Positions 11,477 to 28,457 are shown, numbered from the stretch's first letter. The stretch: 64,000 nt of DNA from Candidula unifasciata (GCA_905116865.2 CAJHNH020002484.1:42505-106504), one strand, 5' to 3'. A program made the numbers and translations. Notes: a model not told the origin generated them from the letters alone.

Positions 11477-11875
11477 AGGTTTAGATAAAGGATCAACATC
11501 ACTACACAAGGGTAGTAACCCATAAGTGCTCCGTTCTACTTCTGACGCAAGCCTGAGTCTGAAGAATCTCAGCGCAGTGCACAAACTTCGTATCACCAGC
11601 GATGATTCTGACATTCTTTTGGGTAGACTTTTAACTCCATATTTTGCCCTGGCAGGACCATTAGGCTACTCTTTTTTTGTTTTCGATTTTCAGCTACCGA
11701 GGGATTTTTTTACGTTCACATCAATACACACGGGCGTCTGATCCTACTACCCAGAGCAAATTACTAGAAGTCCACATGAAAAAATCCCAGCCTTCACCGG
11801 CGCTTGAATCTGGGACCTCCAGCCCTCGAGGTGGACGCCATGCCTTGTGACCGAGACCATGCAGCCCCCTGGTGT
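11477..11875 (-). repeat. SINE-D copy, tRNA-derived
   Basis: The minus strand starts with a GGGGCTGC head, then GGCATGGCGTCCACCTCGAG and GGGATTTTTTCATGTGGAC-type sequence, and ends near AGAACGGAGCACTTATGGGT. It shares all landmarks with the copies at 25083, 30317 and 44400. Confidence 0.75.
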
Positions 11876-11934
11876 TATGGATATCGCAACCCTTTGGCCT
11901 TAATTCCATGATAGATACAATAAATCTGTGAGAA

Positions 11935-12035
11935 ATGAGGCTTTTCTGCCTACCCCCGGGCGTGAACCCGCACCACGCAATGAGTTCGTCGCCGAGCAGA
12001 GGGTTTTAACTAACTGCGCTAGCGAGCCGGGCATA
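11935..12035 (-). repeat. tRNA-like SINE head
   Basis: The minus strand contains GCTCGCTAGCGCAGTTAG (A box) and GTGCGGGTTCACGCCCGG (B box), with an arm between them. No acceptor-stem pairing was established, so a SINE or pseudogene is preferred to a functional tRNA. Confidence 0.5.
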
Positions 12036-12734
12036 CATATAATAAACAAACACTCGTAGAAAGAAGTAGAGAGATAAGACGGACACACTCTGATTATGTA
12101 TCTCGCATACGTCTTTTCTTGCCTGAGATTCCAAATTCACACACTGTTACAGGGTTACTACATCTAGCGTCCTATCTTCTATCAGCCTTCGTTTAAATGG
12201 TCTTCCACTTGTTCCGTATGAGCGTTCCTGTAGCTACTGGGTGTGTTGCCAGACAATCTCTTTCAGTGGAAACAATCTTCTTTCACTTAGATAATGTTAG
12301 CCAGATAGGACTGGTGACTGTCACAGGCTGGGACACCACATCGCCTCTCTGTGTATATCTGAGGTGAGAAAAAATACATACACTGTATATACTATTTTAC
12401 CAACATGTTTAGGTACAAAGAATAGTAACACTGTGGCCTCAATGTGTGTCGTAAGATGCTACTAAGAACATCTGCGGTGGGGTTGGTTAACTTTTGCTGA
12501 GGAGTGTAGCTAATCATGAATTAGTTAACAAAGTTTTTGTTATCACTTAGTCAAGGGCCTAATCTCTGCCTTAGAACGTTGGACGATTTCATGAGTCAGC
12601 TTTTATAGAATTGGTTAAAAGGCAGAATAATCGAATATAAGTTGAGAAATGCGGTCCCGGTAGAGAGAATATCAAACTTTAGTGACTGGCTTACTACAGA
12701 AAGAGTTAGCAAGCATGCTGTCCCGCGCTGGTTC

Positions 12735-13617
12735 TGCGGTCCAATTGTGAGGAAAATAACCCCTTAGCAAGCGTCGCATAAGACCATCGAAAAACACATA
12801 TTAATTGGAATTATGAAGAAAAATAATTACTTGGGAGTCGCCACAACATGAGGGAACTATATTAGGTCGCGGCATTAGGAAGGTTGAGAGCATTAGGAAG
12901 GTTGAGAGCATTAGGAATATTGAGAGCATTAGGAAGGTTGAGAGCATTAGGAAGGTTGAGAGCATTAGGAAGTTTAAGAGCATTGGAAAGGTTAAAAGCC
13001 TTAGGAAGGTTAAGAGTATTAGGAAGATTGAGAGCATTAGGAAGTTTAAGAGCATTAGGAAGGTTGAGAGCATTAGGAAGGTTAAGAGCATTAGTAAGTT
13101 TGAGAGCATTAGGAAGGATGAGAGCATTAGAAAGGTTAAGAGCATTAGTAAGTTTAAGAGCATTAGGAAGGTTGAGAGCATTAGGAAGGTTGGGAGCATT
13201 AGGAAGGTTGAGAGCATTAGGAAGATTGAGAGCATTGGGAAGGTTAAGAGCATTGGGAAGGTTAAGAGCATTAGGAAGGTTGAGAGCATTAGGAAGATTG
13301 AGAGCATTAGGAAGTTTGAGAGCATTAGGAAGGTTAAGAGCATTAGGAAGTTTAAGAGCATTAGGAAGTTTAAGAGCATTAGGAAGTTTGAGAGCATTAG
13401 GAAGGTTGAGAGCATTAGGAAGGTTAAGAGCATTAGTAATTTTGAGAGCATTAGGAAGGTTAAGAGCATTAGGAAGGTTAAGAATATTAGGAAGTTTGAG
13501 AGCATTAAGAAGTTTGAGAGCATTAGGAAGGTTAAGAGCATAAGGAAGTTTGAGAGCATTAGGAAGGTTAAGAGCATTAGGAAGTTTGAGAGCATTATGA
13601 AGTTTGAGAGCCACTCT
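12735..13617 (+). mobile_element. SPIN-like hAT MITE expanded by an internal 18-bp minisatellite
   Basis: Plus-strand sequence at 12772-12815 reads GTCGCATAAGACCATCGAAA then AACACATATTAAT. At 12836-12866 it reads GAGTCGCCACAACATGAGGG, then AACTATATTAGGTCGCGGC. These match in order the interior of the SPIN/URR1 type of hAT MITE as I remember it. The expected terminus (GCATTAGGAAGGTTGAGA then ACCACTG) is present, but the 18-bp block repeats about 41 times before the terminal GAGAGCCACT at about 13606-13615. The 5' end near 12735-12771 is degenerate. Confidence 0.75.
12872..13612 (+). repeat. 18-bp minisatellite, about 41 copies
   Basis: The unit is GCATTAGGAAGGTTGAGA with substitutions (AAG for GAG, GTTT for GGTT). 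Because 18 is a multiple of 3 and the unit lacks stops, several frames stay open on both strands (LRALGR or LPNALN repeats). These are not genes. Confidence 0.95.
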
Positions 13618-15776
13618 AAGCCACAGGCAAACAGTAAATTATAAAGTGCTCTGCCTGTTTAAAAAACTGACGAAATAGACAAAAAGATAAGAAAACAATA
13701 TAAAGATGCGTTTTATCTTATTTCTGGCAAGCTATGTTTTCTTATCTTGGCATAAAACCTACAATCACTAGAGATTCGTTCATGATCTACCGGGGAGAGA
13801 AATACACGTGTATCCGTACAAGCGTTATAGATTTATATTAACTTGCACTCTGACGATATACCCGCTTGTTTATATACCGATTTAGCAGCTCACACAGAGG
13901 AACGTGATTAGAGTGCCTTGTGTTCATCTTCTTCTATGTCTGTTAGTGGAGAAAGACAGGATACAGAAAGCAGACGGGTAGGTGGGTATATGTGTTTTAG
14001 TTACATACACATGCCTAGCGCTGATACGTTTTAAAAACATGGGGGGAGGGGAGCATCGGCCACCGGGTCACCCATTGAATTGCCCTTAGATGAATTCGTT
14101 ACCGGTTGGGAATGTATTTGGGTCTATCTCCTTTGATCGCATCAACGCCGCAGGATTCACTTTCAAGGCTTTTGGTGGCGTACGTCATTTTATATGGCTC
14201 ATATAACCTGGTCACAATTATAACCATGCAGATTTGAAAGGGGGAAAAGGGGGAGGGAGGGTGGGGGGGGGTTTAAAGCCCTGCTTTCCTCATCTCACAA
14301 ATTGTCTAGGCAAAGAGGGAGGAGAGGCGTTCTCTAAGGACCTTAACTTAGTGTAAAAGCGCGATAATAATAATGTCTTTTATCCACATTCTGCTTTGTG
14401 CTGCTATCCGTCGCAGGTTAACAGACGATCAGTATCCACATTTTCTTTATTTGTCCCCTACTTCTTTGTGTTTCTTCTTACTTGTTGTAAGCCCTCGTTT
14501 CTGGCATTGGATTCTTCCTCACTGTATGGTTCCACAGTTTTATTGTCTGTGTTAAATGAATTTAATTAAAGACGGTGTTCCAATTGTTCCTGTGATTATG
14601 TGTCGTTTCATAATGATATACTAGTGCAAAATAAATAAACTATTTGAAATTATATATATAATATATAACCAAATACTCAATTCTAATGCGGGCGAAAATG
14701 GACCTCTTAGTTACCTTATACAATTTGTTGTTGGAGAGGAGGAGTCTCTGAGACCCGCTCCTAATATTTTTTTTGGTCGGGGGGGGGGGGGGGGGGGTCC
14801 CCCTTCCCCACCACCCCTAGGTTCCAAGGTCTATGAACATGCGGACACAAGTGTGAGTACACAGTGATGGAGTGATTTCACCGTCTTAGAGGAAGGAATC
14901 TAGCAGCGACTGGCCAAACGGGTAAGAACTCCGGGCTGTCTTTAGGGAGACCGATTGTTAGACCTTCGGTGATAGGAAATATTTGTTTTCCTGTCTGAGA
15001 CAAAAATAAAATCCCATTTGGCACATTTCTTCGTTTATCATCATCATCATCATCTCCCTATGACACATAGGCCTTCAACCAATTTGCCCCAACCATTTTG
15101 TAGAAATGTTCATGATTAGTTTAATTTTCGCAGCCAGATTTCTAACGGGCGACGTGACCACACTTCCTTAAACGCCTTACACACCTGTTACGACACGCAT
15201 GGTAGATTTCAGCACTATTATTCTGCCCTTCCCTAATGGTCTGCAACCGCGCACCTGTTATGTTATTATCTATAAGAGTATATTTCTAGTCGTTTCTGGC
15301 AGGCGACCCAATCATTTTTAGCTGCTGTTGAAAAATCAAGAAGGAATATTTCCGTCAGCTGCCAGGCAGATAGCAGTTGCAAGAGGCAAATGTGTTTTTC
15401 ATGTTCTACTGGGGTGCTTTTATGTTACAGATATTTAACCCCATGCTGGTGTTTTTAATACTTTTTAACTCTGTCTTCTTCTGTGATTCTTCTGCCAGAA
15501 AACCTACACCAGGAGGCCGGTAGCATTGATGAAAGCAATCGTGCTGTTCAAGTCTCCCAGTGCACCAAACAACTTTGTCTTCATTGAGGGTTGAACAGGC
15601 CAGATTTTCTCGCGATTGGCAGCAAACCGCCAGTGGCTTAGGAGAAAGGGATGAAAAGAATGGCAGACAGCCCCGCGTGTCGTCATTTTGTGATAAAATT
15701 GCAAAAATAATGCGTTTTTAAGATTTAAAAACAACATTTTTGAGCTAACAACACTTGAGGTAGAGACAGAAAAAAA
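13618..15776. other. Intergenic stretch without recognisable genes
   Basis: It holds a G-rich tract at about 14230-14272, a run of about 18 G at 14779-14797, an ATC run at 15040-15052 and nothing with coding character. Confidence 0.5.
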
Positions 15777-15972
<196 letters not shown>

Positions 15973-15999
15973 GAGGGAGGGGTTTGACAAATTATTTTA

Positions 16000-16800
16000 A
16001 ACAGTTTAATAACTTCGTTTGACAATTAATTAACGCAAAAAAGTCAATATCAGTATAACACGTATTGCAAGTTTTTAGCTTTATGAGCGTCTGCCCAGGA
16101 CAATTTATAAATGGGCTTAGCACCCCCCCCCCCCTTTCCACACACACACACACACACACTTAAACAATTTGTAAATCGGTTAAGAAAACGTTGTTTTTGT
16201 GTTGGTTACTCTGGGACTCTGCAGGTTATTCTATAGACACTATAATTTGCTTGAAATCTTCTGTCATTAACAGATGTTGTATTTACCTTTATATCTAAAT
16301 TACCATTATAACTATTTTTCGCTCATAATGTCTCTGTTAAACTTCAAACCAAAGCACAGTGTGTATTTTTTAGTGACTGTTTTAGAAATATTTCCTTTCC
16401 AATTTTTTTTGTAATCACTGTCTACGGAGTTAATGCACTGCTTTAGCGTCTTCTTATTTTGGGTACTGTTTTTCACATTATAGCTCTATTCACAATCGAT
16501 TCTACTGATTAAATTGCTAACAGTATGAGGATGAAGTACTTAAATATAAGGAAATGATATCATAAAGTGTTAATAACAGTGATATTGTATGTAAACTAAC
16601 GGTTACATGGCGCTCGAAACTTAATTACCGCACACATATAAATGGTTTCAAAAAGTCTACAGTCATTAACCATACACCCTATATAAAATTATTTTAAACT
16701 GAGCTCAATGAAATAGAGTCAAAGAAACACGCGCTTAAATATGTTGACAATAAACAAAGAAGTACAAACAGACATATAAATGACAGAAATACAAACATCA
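16000..16800. other. AT-rich non-coding stretch
   Basis: Contains a poly-C run with a CA repeat at about 16123-16160. Otherwise AT-rich sequence with no ORF or repeat family I can name. Confidence 0.45.
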
Positions 16801-16807
16801 CATAGAT

Positions 16808-16997
16808 CAGTGGCTCTCAACCTTCCTAATGTCCCGACCCTTTAATACAGTTCCCTCATGTTGTGGCGACCCCCAAAGAATTTTTGTCCTTCATAACTTC
16901 AATGAAAATGTGTTTTCCGATGGCCTTAGGCGACCCTTGTGAAAGGGTCGTTCGACCGAAAAAAAAAGGGTCACGACTAGCAGGTTGAGAACCGATG
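16808..16997 (-). mobile_element. Compact SPIN/URR1-like hAT MITE
   Basis: About 190 bp. It begins CAGTGGCTCTCAACCTTCC and ends GGTTGAGAACCG, giving imperfect terminal inverted repeats. Inside are GACCCTTTAATACAGTTCCC, CTCATGTTGTGGCGACCCCC and GGCGACCCTTGTGAAAGGGT then CGTTCGACC, the characteristic order of SPIN/URR1 non-autonomous hAT elements. A direct ATAGAT repeat flanks it (16802-16807 and about 16998-17003), compatible with a decayed 8-bp target duplication. It is oriented opposite to the copy at 12735. Confidence 0.8.
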
Positions 16998-17202
16998 ATA
17001 GATGAACCCACTGAACACAAACTATGAAGGTCAACGAGGGGGAGAGGAACAACTACCCGCCCAAGAACCGTCGGACATTTCGGCCTGAGCCCTTGTCGAG
17101 TGGCACAGCAAGAAGATACCAGACTGGACTGCAGTCATCCATGTCTTCTTCACTTCCAAACAACACATGGGCACATAGGCAGGCAACAATCAGTTAGACC
17201 CG

Positions 17203-17815
17203 AGGTAGACATGCAGATAGACAAGAGGTAGACAAGCAGATAGACAAGAGGTAGACATGCAGATAGACAAGAGGTAGACAAGCAGATAGACAAGAGGTAG
17301 ACAAGCAGATAGACAAGAGGTAGACAAGCAGATAGACAAGAGGTAGACATGCAGATAGACAAGAGGTAGACATGCTGATAGACAAGAGGTAGACAAGCAG
17401 ATAGACAAGAGGTAGACAAGCAGATAGACAAGAGGTAGACAAGCAGATAGACAAGAGGTAGACATGCTGATAGACAAGAGGTAGACAAGCAGATAAACAA
17501 GAGGTAGACAAGCAGATAGACAAGAGGTAGACAAGCAGATAGACAAGAGGTAGACAAGCAGATAGACAAGAGGTAGACAAGCAGATAGACAAGAGGTAGA
17601 CAAGCAGATAGACAAGAGGTAGATATGCAGATAGACAAGAGGTAGACAAGCAGATAGACAAGAGGTAGACAAGCAGATAGACAAGAGGTAGACATGCAGA
17701 TAGACAAGAGGTAGACAAGCAGATAGACAAGAGGTAGACATGCTGATAGACAAGAGGTAGACATGCAGATAGACAAGAGGTAGACATGCTGATAGACCCG
17801 AGGCAGACATGCTGA
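17203..17815. repeat. 23-bp minisatellite, about 26 copies
   Basis: Unit GTAGACAAGCAGATAGACAA plus GAG, with an A/T swap (ACAAGC or ACATGC) at one position. Three units make 69 bp, so all minus-strand frames are open for over 200 codons (SCLSACLPLVYLLVYLLSI). Not coding. It lies just 3' of the stop of the minus-strand gene at 17982. Confidence 0.95.
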
Positions 17816-17981
17816 TAGAAATCAGGCAGATAAGAGACAGACATGTTGATATTCAAGAGGCAGACTGGATAAACAAGAGGCAGGCATATGACACGCTGTT
17901 GCTCCCAGCGGGAAAACATTCTTCCGGATTGTTTTCATTTCACACAGGTTTTCCACGGGCACTGGTATATGTTATCTGTCT

Positions 17982-22402
<4,421 letters not shown>

Positions 22403-22409
22403 TTTCGAG

Positions 22410-22640
22410 GGTGTGGTGTGTTTTCTCCCCCAGCTGGCGTGTGGGGCTGATCAGCTTCTACTGAATGTTATAAGTTCAGGCTGGTCAGTGTCCGCGCAGA
22501 AGCTTCCACTACATGAACGCTGTACACAGGTCATCCAGTCATGAGTTAGCCATAGAGACTGAGAATATCAAGAGAGATATACATTAGACAAACTATTTGT
22601 TTTGGCAGTAATAGTGTTAAAGGAGGAGGAGTATCGTAAA
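22410..22640. other. 5' flank of the two-membrane-segment gene
   Basis: Would contain the promoter and 5' UTR. No TATA box or other core element could be assigned with confidence. Confidence 0.35.
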
Positions 22641-22649
22641 AGAAGGATT

Positions 22650-23052
<403 letters not shown>

Positions 23053-23699
23053 AGAATCTCTACTTCTTCTTTCATACTCTCAACCATGACAGTCAATTTT
23101 CTCCCTCAACACCCCCCCCCCCCCTTTTTTTCCCCCATATACCTCAAAGACACGTATGCACAATGGAAGCGATCACAACAAATCGCCAAGGGAACTATAT
23201 TCTAACGCGGTTGTTCACAGCCTATCAACGAACTCATTACACAACAGACAATTGCACCATTTGTAGCTTTGAGGCAGCAAATAGTCTGTTAGTGTCAACA
23301 GACAACACAGAACACAATCTGTGTTACTAGGATGGATAAACCAATCAATTTGCGCCACTGAATATGTGTTGCAGGGACGGAGTTGAAAAATTTGATATTT
23401 CGGGGAAACTTTCACAGCAAAAATGAACGATTCTTTGAATTATTTTCATATCGATTTGTGTGTCGGGTGGGGGAGGGGAGCTATTCGAGGTTTGTTTAAG
23501 AACGTAATTAACCTCATGTTTAGGTGCCCAATTAACCTTTGTTTAAGTGCACAATGAACCCTTGTTTAAGTGCGTAATCGATCATTTTGAAGTGCGTATT
23601 TAACCCGTTTGACCCGTTTTTAAGTAATCACATACACATACGTGAACACACTCACGAGATCCATTTCCACCTCTTTAGGTGTATTGGCTAGACTTATAG

Positions 23700-24360
23700 T
23701 TTACATGGGTAGTTCACCAATACTGGGCTAGGTTCTGGCACTCAGCTCTTTCCTGTGGCTCCCAGCAGCTGTCAGCATGCCACAGCGACCACCCCCTGGT
23801 AACAACTTTGAAGGGCTGGCTAAACCAAGAGAGGGTAGCCGACATGGTTCTAGACCACTCGGTGGTTGGAATATACCTACCCTGCACGCAAAGACTGAAC
23901 TTGGCGGATTGTTCGGATAGAACCTCTTATGGTTCAATGGATAATAAAAGGTGAAAGCTTCGAGCAGAGTGGCTAGCTTTACTGAAAAGGTCACGGGTGG
24001 TGAGCATAATTTTGATTTTTTTCTATGCCGACGTGGTGGGTAATGAACAGGCAGACAGATTGGCTGGATTCGCACTACTGGGTGGTGAATTGATACATGA
24101 CCAGGCAGATGTGGTCTAGGCCCTTTGGGAACAAGCAACGGAATCAGTAGAAAAAAAAGATTGTTATCGCGTGGAGAGAATTAGTGGGTGTAACTAGAGT
24201 GTCTAGCTGGCTCATTACACTCAGAGGAAAGGAAAGACGGACTTTTAACCAGATTGTGACCGGTACCATCAGTATTGGAACTCTGCGCTGGCTGCTGAAG
24301 ATGAGGACGAAGCATGCATGCCCCGAGTGCTGTGATGTCAATTCTTGACTCAACTCAACT
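23700..24360 (+). mobile_element. RH-LINE 3' fragment
   Basis: Near 24030-24120 the plus strand encodes VVGNEQADRLAGFALLGG and HDQADVV, and near 24225-24345 RKGKTDF and other decayed pieces ending CPECCDVNS (frames shift). This is the same order as the copy at 21545-21850 and the region upstream of it in the element. Confidence 0.7.
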
Positions 24361-24503
24361 GAATAATAAAGCGATTACCAGCAGGCTCTGTGGAGAGCTT
24401 CGAGTAAGGCAGGGCACTTAAGATGCCCTTGGTTATCTACTGTATCTAGATCCATTTCCAATCGTCTCGACATTGTTCTGTCATTGGATCAAGATGGACA
24501 CAG

Positions 24504-24612
<109 letters not shown>

Positions 24613-24719
24613 GAATCGTGCAACTCTTTCTCGCTTAAATCAAATTCGTGTGCAAATCACTTTCATTAAATTTTTGGAAGAAAAGTGGTGACAATCACTC
24701 GTAAAGGACGAACAACATA

Positions 24720-24910
24720 GTTTACAGACCAATCTGCACTTGGTAGGTGATGTTGTCAACATACCGCCAGCCGAATTTACTTCCCGAAACTTTTACCTGG
24801 TACCCATTGCAAGCCGGGTCGACATGAAAGCCAAGGCTATGTTTGAAAACAAACCAAAATGGGAACTTGAACCCTCGACCTTCTGGCCCACAGGCGAACA
24901 TACAGCCGCT
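24720..24910 (-). repeat. SINE-E copy, tRNA-headed
   Basis: The minus strand has GGTCGAGGGTTCAAGTTCCC (B-box region), ACCAGGTAAAAGTTTCGGG and GTTGACAACATCACCTACC, and ends at ATTGGTCTGTAAAC. Confidence 0.75.
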
Positions 24911-24921
24911 ACTCCATGGGG

Positions 24922-25062
<141 letters not shown>

Positions 25063-25082
25063 ACGAATTAACATCATGCCCC

Positions 25083-25441
25083 AAGGGTGGTAACCCATAA
25101 GTGCTCCGTTCTACTTTTAACTCAAACCTGAGTCCGAAAAATCTCAGCTTATTGCACGAATCCCGTAGCACCGGCGAGGAGCCTAAAATACTTTGGGTAC
25201 ATTTTTAACTCACAATTATTGCCCGGGCAGTGCCACGAGGCTACACTTTACGATTTCCAACTGCCAAGGGATTTTTTTAAGTTCGCAAAATTGCACACGG
25301 GCGTCCGGTTTTACTGCCCAGAGACCAGAGAAAAACTACTAAAAGTTCACGTAAATAAATCCCAGCTTTCACCGGGGCTTGTACCCGGGACCTCCAGCAC
25401 TCAGGACAGATGCCATGCATGGAGACCACTCAGCTCCCCAG
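25083..25441 (-). repeat. SINE-D copy, tRNA-derived
   Basis: Landmarks on the plus strand: ACCCATAAGTGCTCCGTTCT, CGGCGAGGAGCCTAAAATAC, GCCCGGGCAGTG and TTGCACACGGGCGTCCGGTT, ending with a tRNA-like head near GGAGACCACTCAGCTCCCC. Confidence 0.8.
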
Positions 25442-25445
25442 CATG

Positions 25446-25446
25446 C

Positions 25447-25513
<67 letters not shown>

Positions 25514-25530
25514 TGTGTGTGTGTGTGATT
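25446..25530. repeat. (GT)n-(GA)n-(GT)n microsatellite
   Basis: GT, then GA, then GT blocks totalling about 85 bp. Confidence 0.95.
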
Positions 25531-25769
25531 TGGTGAATGGCAGGTAAATATAAATTTAACAAAAAGATTGAAATAATGTATAAACAAATACTCAAGAAGA
25601 GAATCCATAAGCCTGGCTGGAATGTAAAGGTGGCGTTTAGTCATGTTAAACCTGTCTGCAATCCTTTTATCCGCTGTCTCCATCCATGTAATACGACTTG
25701 TGACATCTGCTCCTATGAATCCATCTCAGTACATGTATCAGGCATGCCCCGCTTGCAATTATCTGTAAA

Positions 25770-26060
25770 TATTCTTCTTCTTCTTTTGCGTTCACCAGCA
25801 GTAAACTCTGGCGGAAAGTTCTGGTTGTTCATTACTTCTAGACTTCAGTCCTGTTCCAGAACCTGAGTGTTGCACGTGCACCCGTTTTACAGAAATGCGT
25901 CATTTGTATGCAGACTGTTGGTTCATTGCCTCTCAGTCAATTGCACTCAGACTTCGAAGGAAGCTCCAAATTAGTCGACTCTTACGACATGCTTTTGGGT
26001 GGTAGGCAGTGGGTCTATTCTTATTTTCCTATAACAGGGCCCCGGGACCCACACGGGGAG
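25770..26060 (+). repeat. SINE-A copy, nearly full length
   Basis: All landmarks are present: TTCACCAGCAGTAAACTCTG, CACCCGTTTTACAGAAATG, TGCAGACTGTTGGTTCATTG, ACGACATGCTTTTGGG and GGGCCCCGGGACCCACACGG. Confidence 0.85.
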
Positions 26061-26384
26061 TATATGTAAATAGTAACAGAGACCCACGGCCGACTCTTTA
26101 TAAATAGAGATGGTCGTAAGGAGGTCGACCCCGGCATCTTCAACCCATTTGTAATTCACATTATGCAGCTCTGTTATTCTCAATCCGTTGAGCGTTGCCT
26201 AGCTACTGGTCCTCGAAGGTCAAGCAGTGAGATAATTGTCCCGACATCTATTCTTCCCAACACCTCCAAGTTTAGAATCTTGTCTCGACACCTAATCTCA
26301 AGTATTCTTCGCAGACGTGAAAGCTGGCTAGCCGTTTCTCCTGGTTTAGGTCAGATGGCCAAGTTTTTTTTTTTTTACTGCTAT

Positions 26385-26480
26385 GCAAAATTAGGCGCGC
26401 CCGGTCGAACGATTAGGAAAGTTGGCTCTCATGCAAGACACCTGGGTTCGAATCCGCATAAAGTCTGAGACAAACGGAGG
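26385..26480 (+). repeat. SINE-G head (tRNA-like)
   Basis: CGGTCGAACGATTAGGAAAG (A-box region) and CCTGGGTTCGAATCCGCA (B box) with a stem-like spacer. A weakly related minus-strand tRNA head lies 250 bp downstream. Confidence 0.55.
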
Positions 26481-26509
26481 CGGTAATGGCAGTTTGTTTT
26501 AAAGGCAGA

Positions 26510-26770
26510 TTACATAAGTGCTAATGACGCAGGCTTTCTACCAACAACTACCTTTATTATACAACTTTTGTGGAGTAGCAGGTGGCATCTTTGAGCCTGA
26601 GGATTTACAGCCGCATGGCTAGTGCTGTCGCCACGACTGTGCAGGTAAAGACTTTTTTTTCTATCCCTACAGAACAAATCCGCAGCTTTACCAAAGATTT
26701 GAACCCGAGTCTCCCACTTGAGAACCCAGCGATCCAACCGTTCGGCCAGCCGCTGCTATGCTTTATAAAC
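26510..26770 (-). repeat. SINE-G copy, tRNA-derived
   Basis: The minus strand begins AGCAGCGGCTGGCCGAACGG and reaches GACTCGGGTTCAAATCTTTG (B box). It continues with a non-tRNA body containing CGTGGCGACAGCACTAGCC. Confidence 0.65.
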
Positions 26771-26819
26771 AAGGCATTTTTATTGTTTTACTTAGATAGA
26801 AAACGTTCGTATATGTGTG

Positions 26820-26823
<4 letters not shown>

Positions 26824-26893
<70 letters not shown>
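26824..26893. repeat. (TA)n microsatellite
   Basis: About 34 TA units. Confidence 0.97.
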
Positions 26894-26895
<2 letters not shown>

Positions 26896-27025
26896 CACAA
26901 ACACACATATACATATATGTTTTATTATTTGTATTGATTTCTATATGCTCCCTCCTTCTCTCTCTCCGTCTATATCTCTCTATATGAACAAATATTTGTG
27001 TGAATAACTATTACAGATTCTAAAA

Positions 27026-27061
<36 letters not shown>

Positions 27062-27474
27062 CCTCATCGGTGTGCATATTGAATGCCAAATACGTACACA
27101 TTATGGGAGAACCAAACAGCCATGAAATCTCCAGGGACGCGATACAACGTCACCAGGCTTTCTAGAGCCGACAACGGTTTCTGTTTGCTATCCCCTGTAC
27201 AGGCGACATTATTATCGACAATACTCGACTAGAGGTGTGGTCAGATTTGGCTGCTGCTGAATTCCCGCGATGGCATATCTGACATGAAAATCTGGCCGCG
27301 ATCCCTCTACGCAAGTGTTGTTATTAATTCTTTTTGAATTTCCGCTTTAAAACTGTTTTGACTATGTTTGAGAAAGGTCGTGAACAATGTGAGAAACGAA
27401 GAAATTACAATAATTACTGAATCAATGCCTATATGTTGTTCGCCGATCACGAGTGACGAAGACCACTTTTCATA

Positions 27475-27925
27475 CAAAAAGTTTCGTCGCCCAGCTTCTG
27501 AGTTGAATGCATGGCGTGACCCTGTGAGCTGCGGATTGCATTTGGAATGTATTTTTGACTGTGACCAACGTGGTGGTGTGAATTGTAGATTCAGAAAAAA
27601 GCGTGATGCCTGTCGTGCAATGTTGGCGGTGCCCGTATCTGGTTAAAATTGATCGCGTGGACAACTGCTGAACTGTTGGCGACAAGGTCTGCTATCATCA
27701 ATGATGAACTGCATTTCTAATGTTGGACTGTTTGTGCTAGCACTTCGGATGGCTACCGTATGCTTTAATGCGAGTGTATGCTAGATATGCTGAGACAGCA
27801 GTCTGTCAATCTTTCCACAAGGGACTGTGATAAACATTCTGGGTGTTTTTCGTTGGCACAGGAGCGGAGCAAAGATGGGGCGACCCGTTTGCTATGAAGC
27901 TGAAACTAAGACTACCAGACCAGAC
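27475..27925. repeat. Unclassified repeat, copy 1 (interrupted)
   Basis: 27479-27535 (TTTCGTCGCCCAGCTTCTGA...) and 27848-27915 (TTCGTTGGCACAGGAGCGGA...) together match a contiguous segment at 50907-51035. The 300 bp between them is absent from the other copy. Short open frames exist but show no known domain. Confidence 0.65.
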
Positions 27926-28194
27926 CAGATCATACAAAAAATGAATGAAAGTGACTTGCGAAACGATTTGATTTTAGTGAGGAAGAGTTGCGCAATTTGT
28001 CGACCTCACTCTCTCGCCTGTGTCCATCTCGATCTAATGGCAGGACAATGTCGAGACGATTGGAAACGGACCTAGGTGCAGTGGATGACCAAGGCGTCTT
28101 ATGTGCCCTACCTTGCTCGAAGCTCTACAAAGAGCTTGCTGGTAATCGCTTCTTTGTCCGTCGAACCATAAGAGGTTTCATCCGCTGAATGTTG

Positions 28195-28455
28195 AATTAA
28201 AAAGAATCGACATCATAGCATTCGGGACACTCCCATAAGCGCTCCGTCCCCAGCTTCAGTAGCAAACGAAGAGTTCCAATTCCGATGGTACCAGTAACTA
28301 TCTGACTGTATATCCGTCTCGCCTTCCCCTTGAGTGTTGAGCGTCGTCCAAACCCCCCTGGCAACTCCTCGCAGCGCAATTCTCCTCAAACCGCCCAATC
28401 CGCCGAGTCCAGTCTGTGCATGCCGGGTAGGCATATCCCAATCACCGAGTGCCAA
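28195..28455 (-). mobile_element. RH-LINE 3' end fragment
   Basis: The minus strand encodes [40 protein letters not shown] and DVDSF, matching the family terminus. Confidence 0.8.
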
Positions 28456-28457
28456 TA

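Noticed and set aside
11935..12035. Functional tRNA gene on the minus strand
   Set aside because: A and B boxes are present, but I could not form a complete acceptor stem, and similar heads occur in SINEs nearby.
12801..13614. 264- and 250-codon minus-strand frames and a 219-codon plus-strand frame
   Set aside because: All three overlap on the same 18-bp minisatellite whose unit lacks stops; not genes.
17203..17815. Possible CRISPR-like array from regular 23-bp repeats
   Set aside because: Repeats are contiguous with no unique spacers, and the genome is eukaryotic.
17150..17919. Three overlapping minus-strand frames over 200 codons (SCLSACLPLVYLL repeats)
   Set aside because: A 23-bp repeat reads identically in all frames shifted by one unit; repeat artefact.
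27368..27646. 92-codon frame with a Cys-rich part (CGLHLECIFDCDQRGGVNCRFR)
   Set aside because: Cysteine spacing is suggestive, but half of it lies within a dispersed repeat also found at 50895, and no splice signals or signal peptide are seen.
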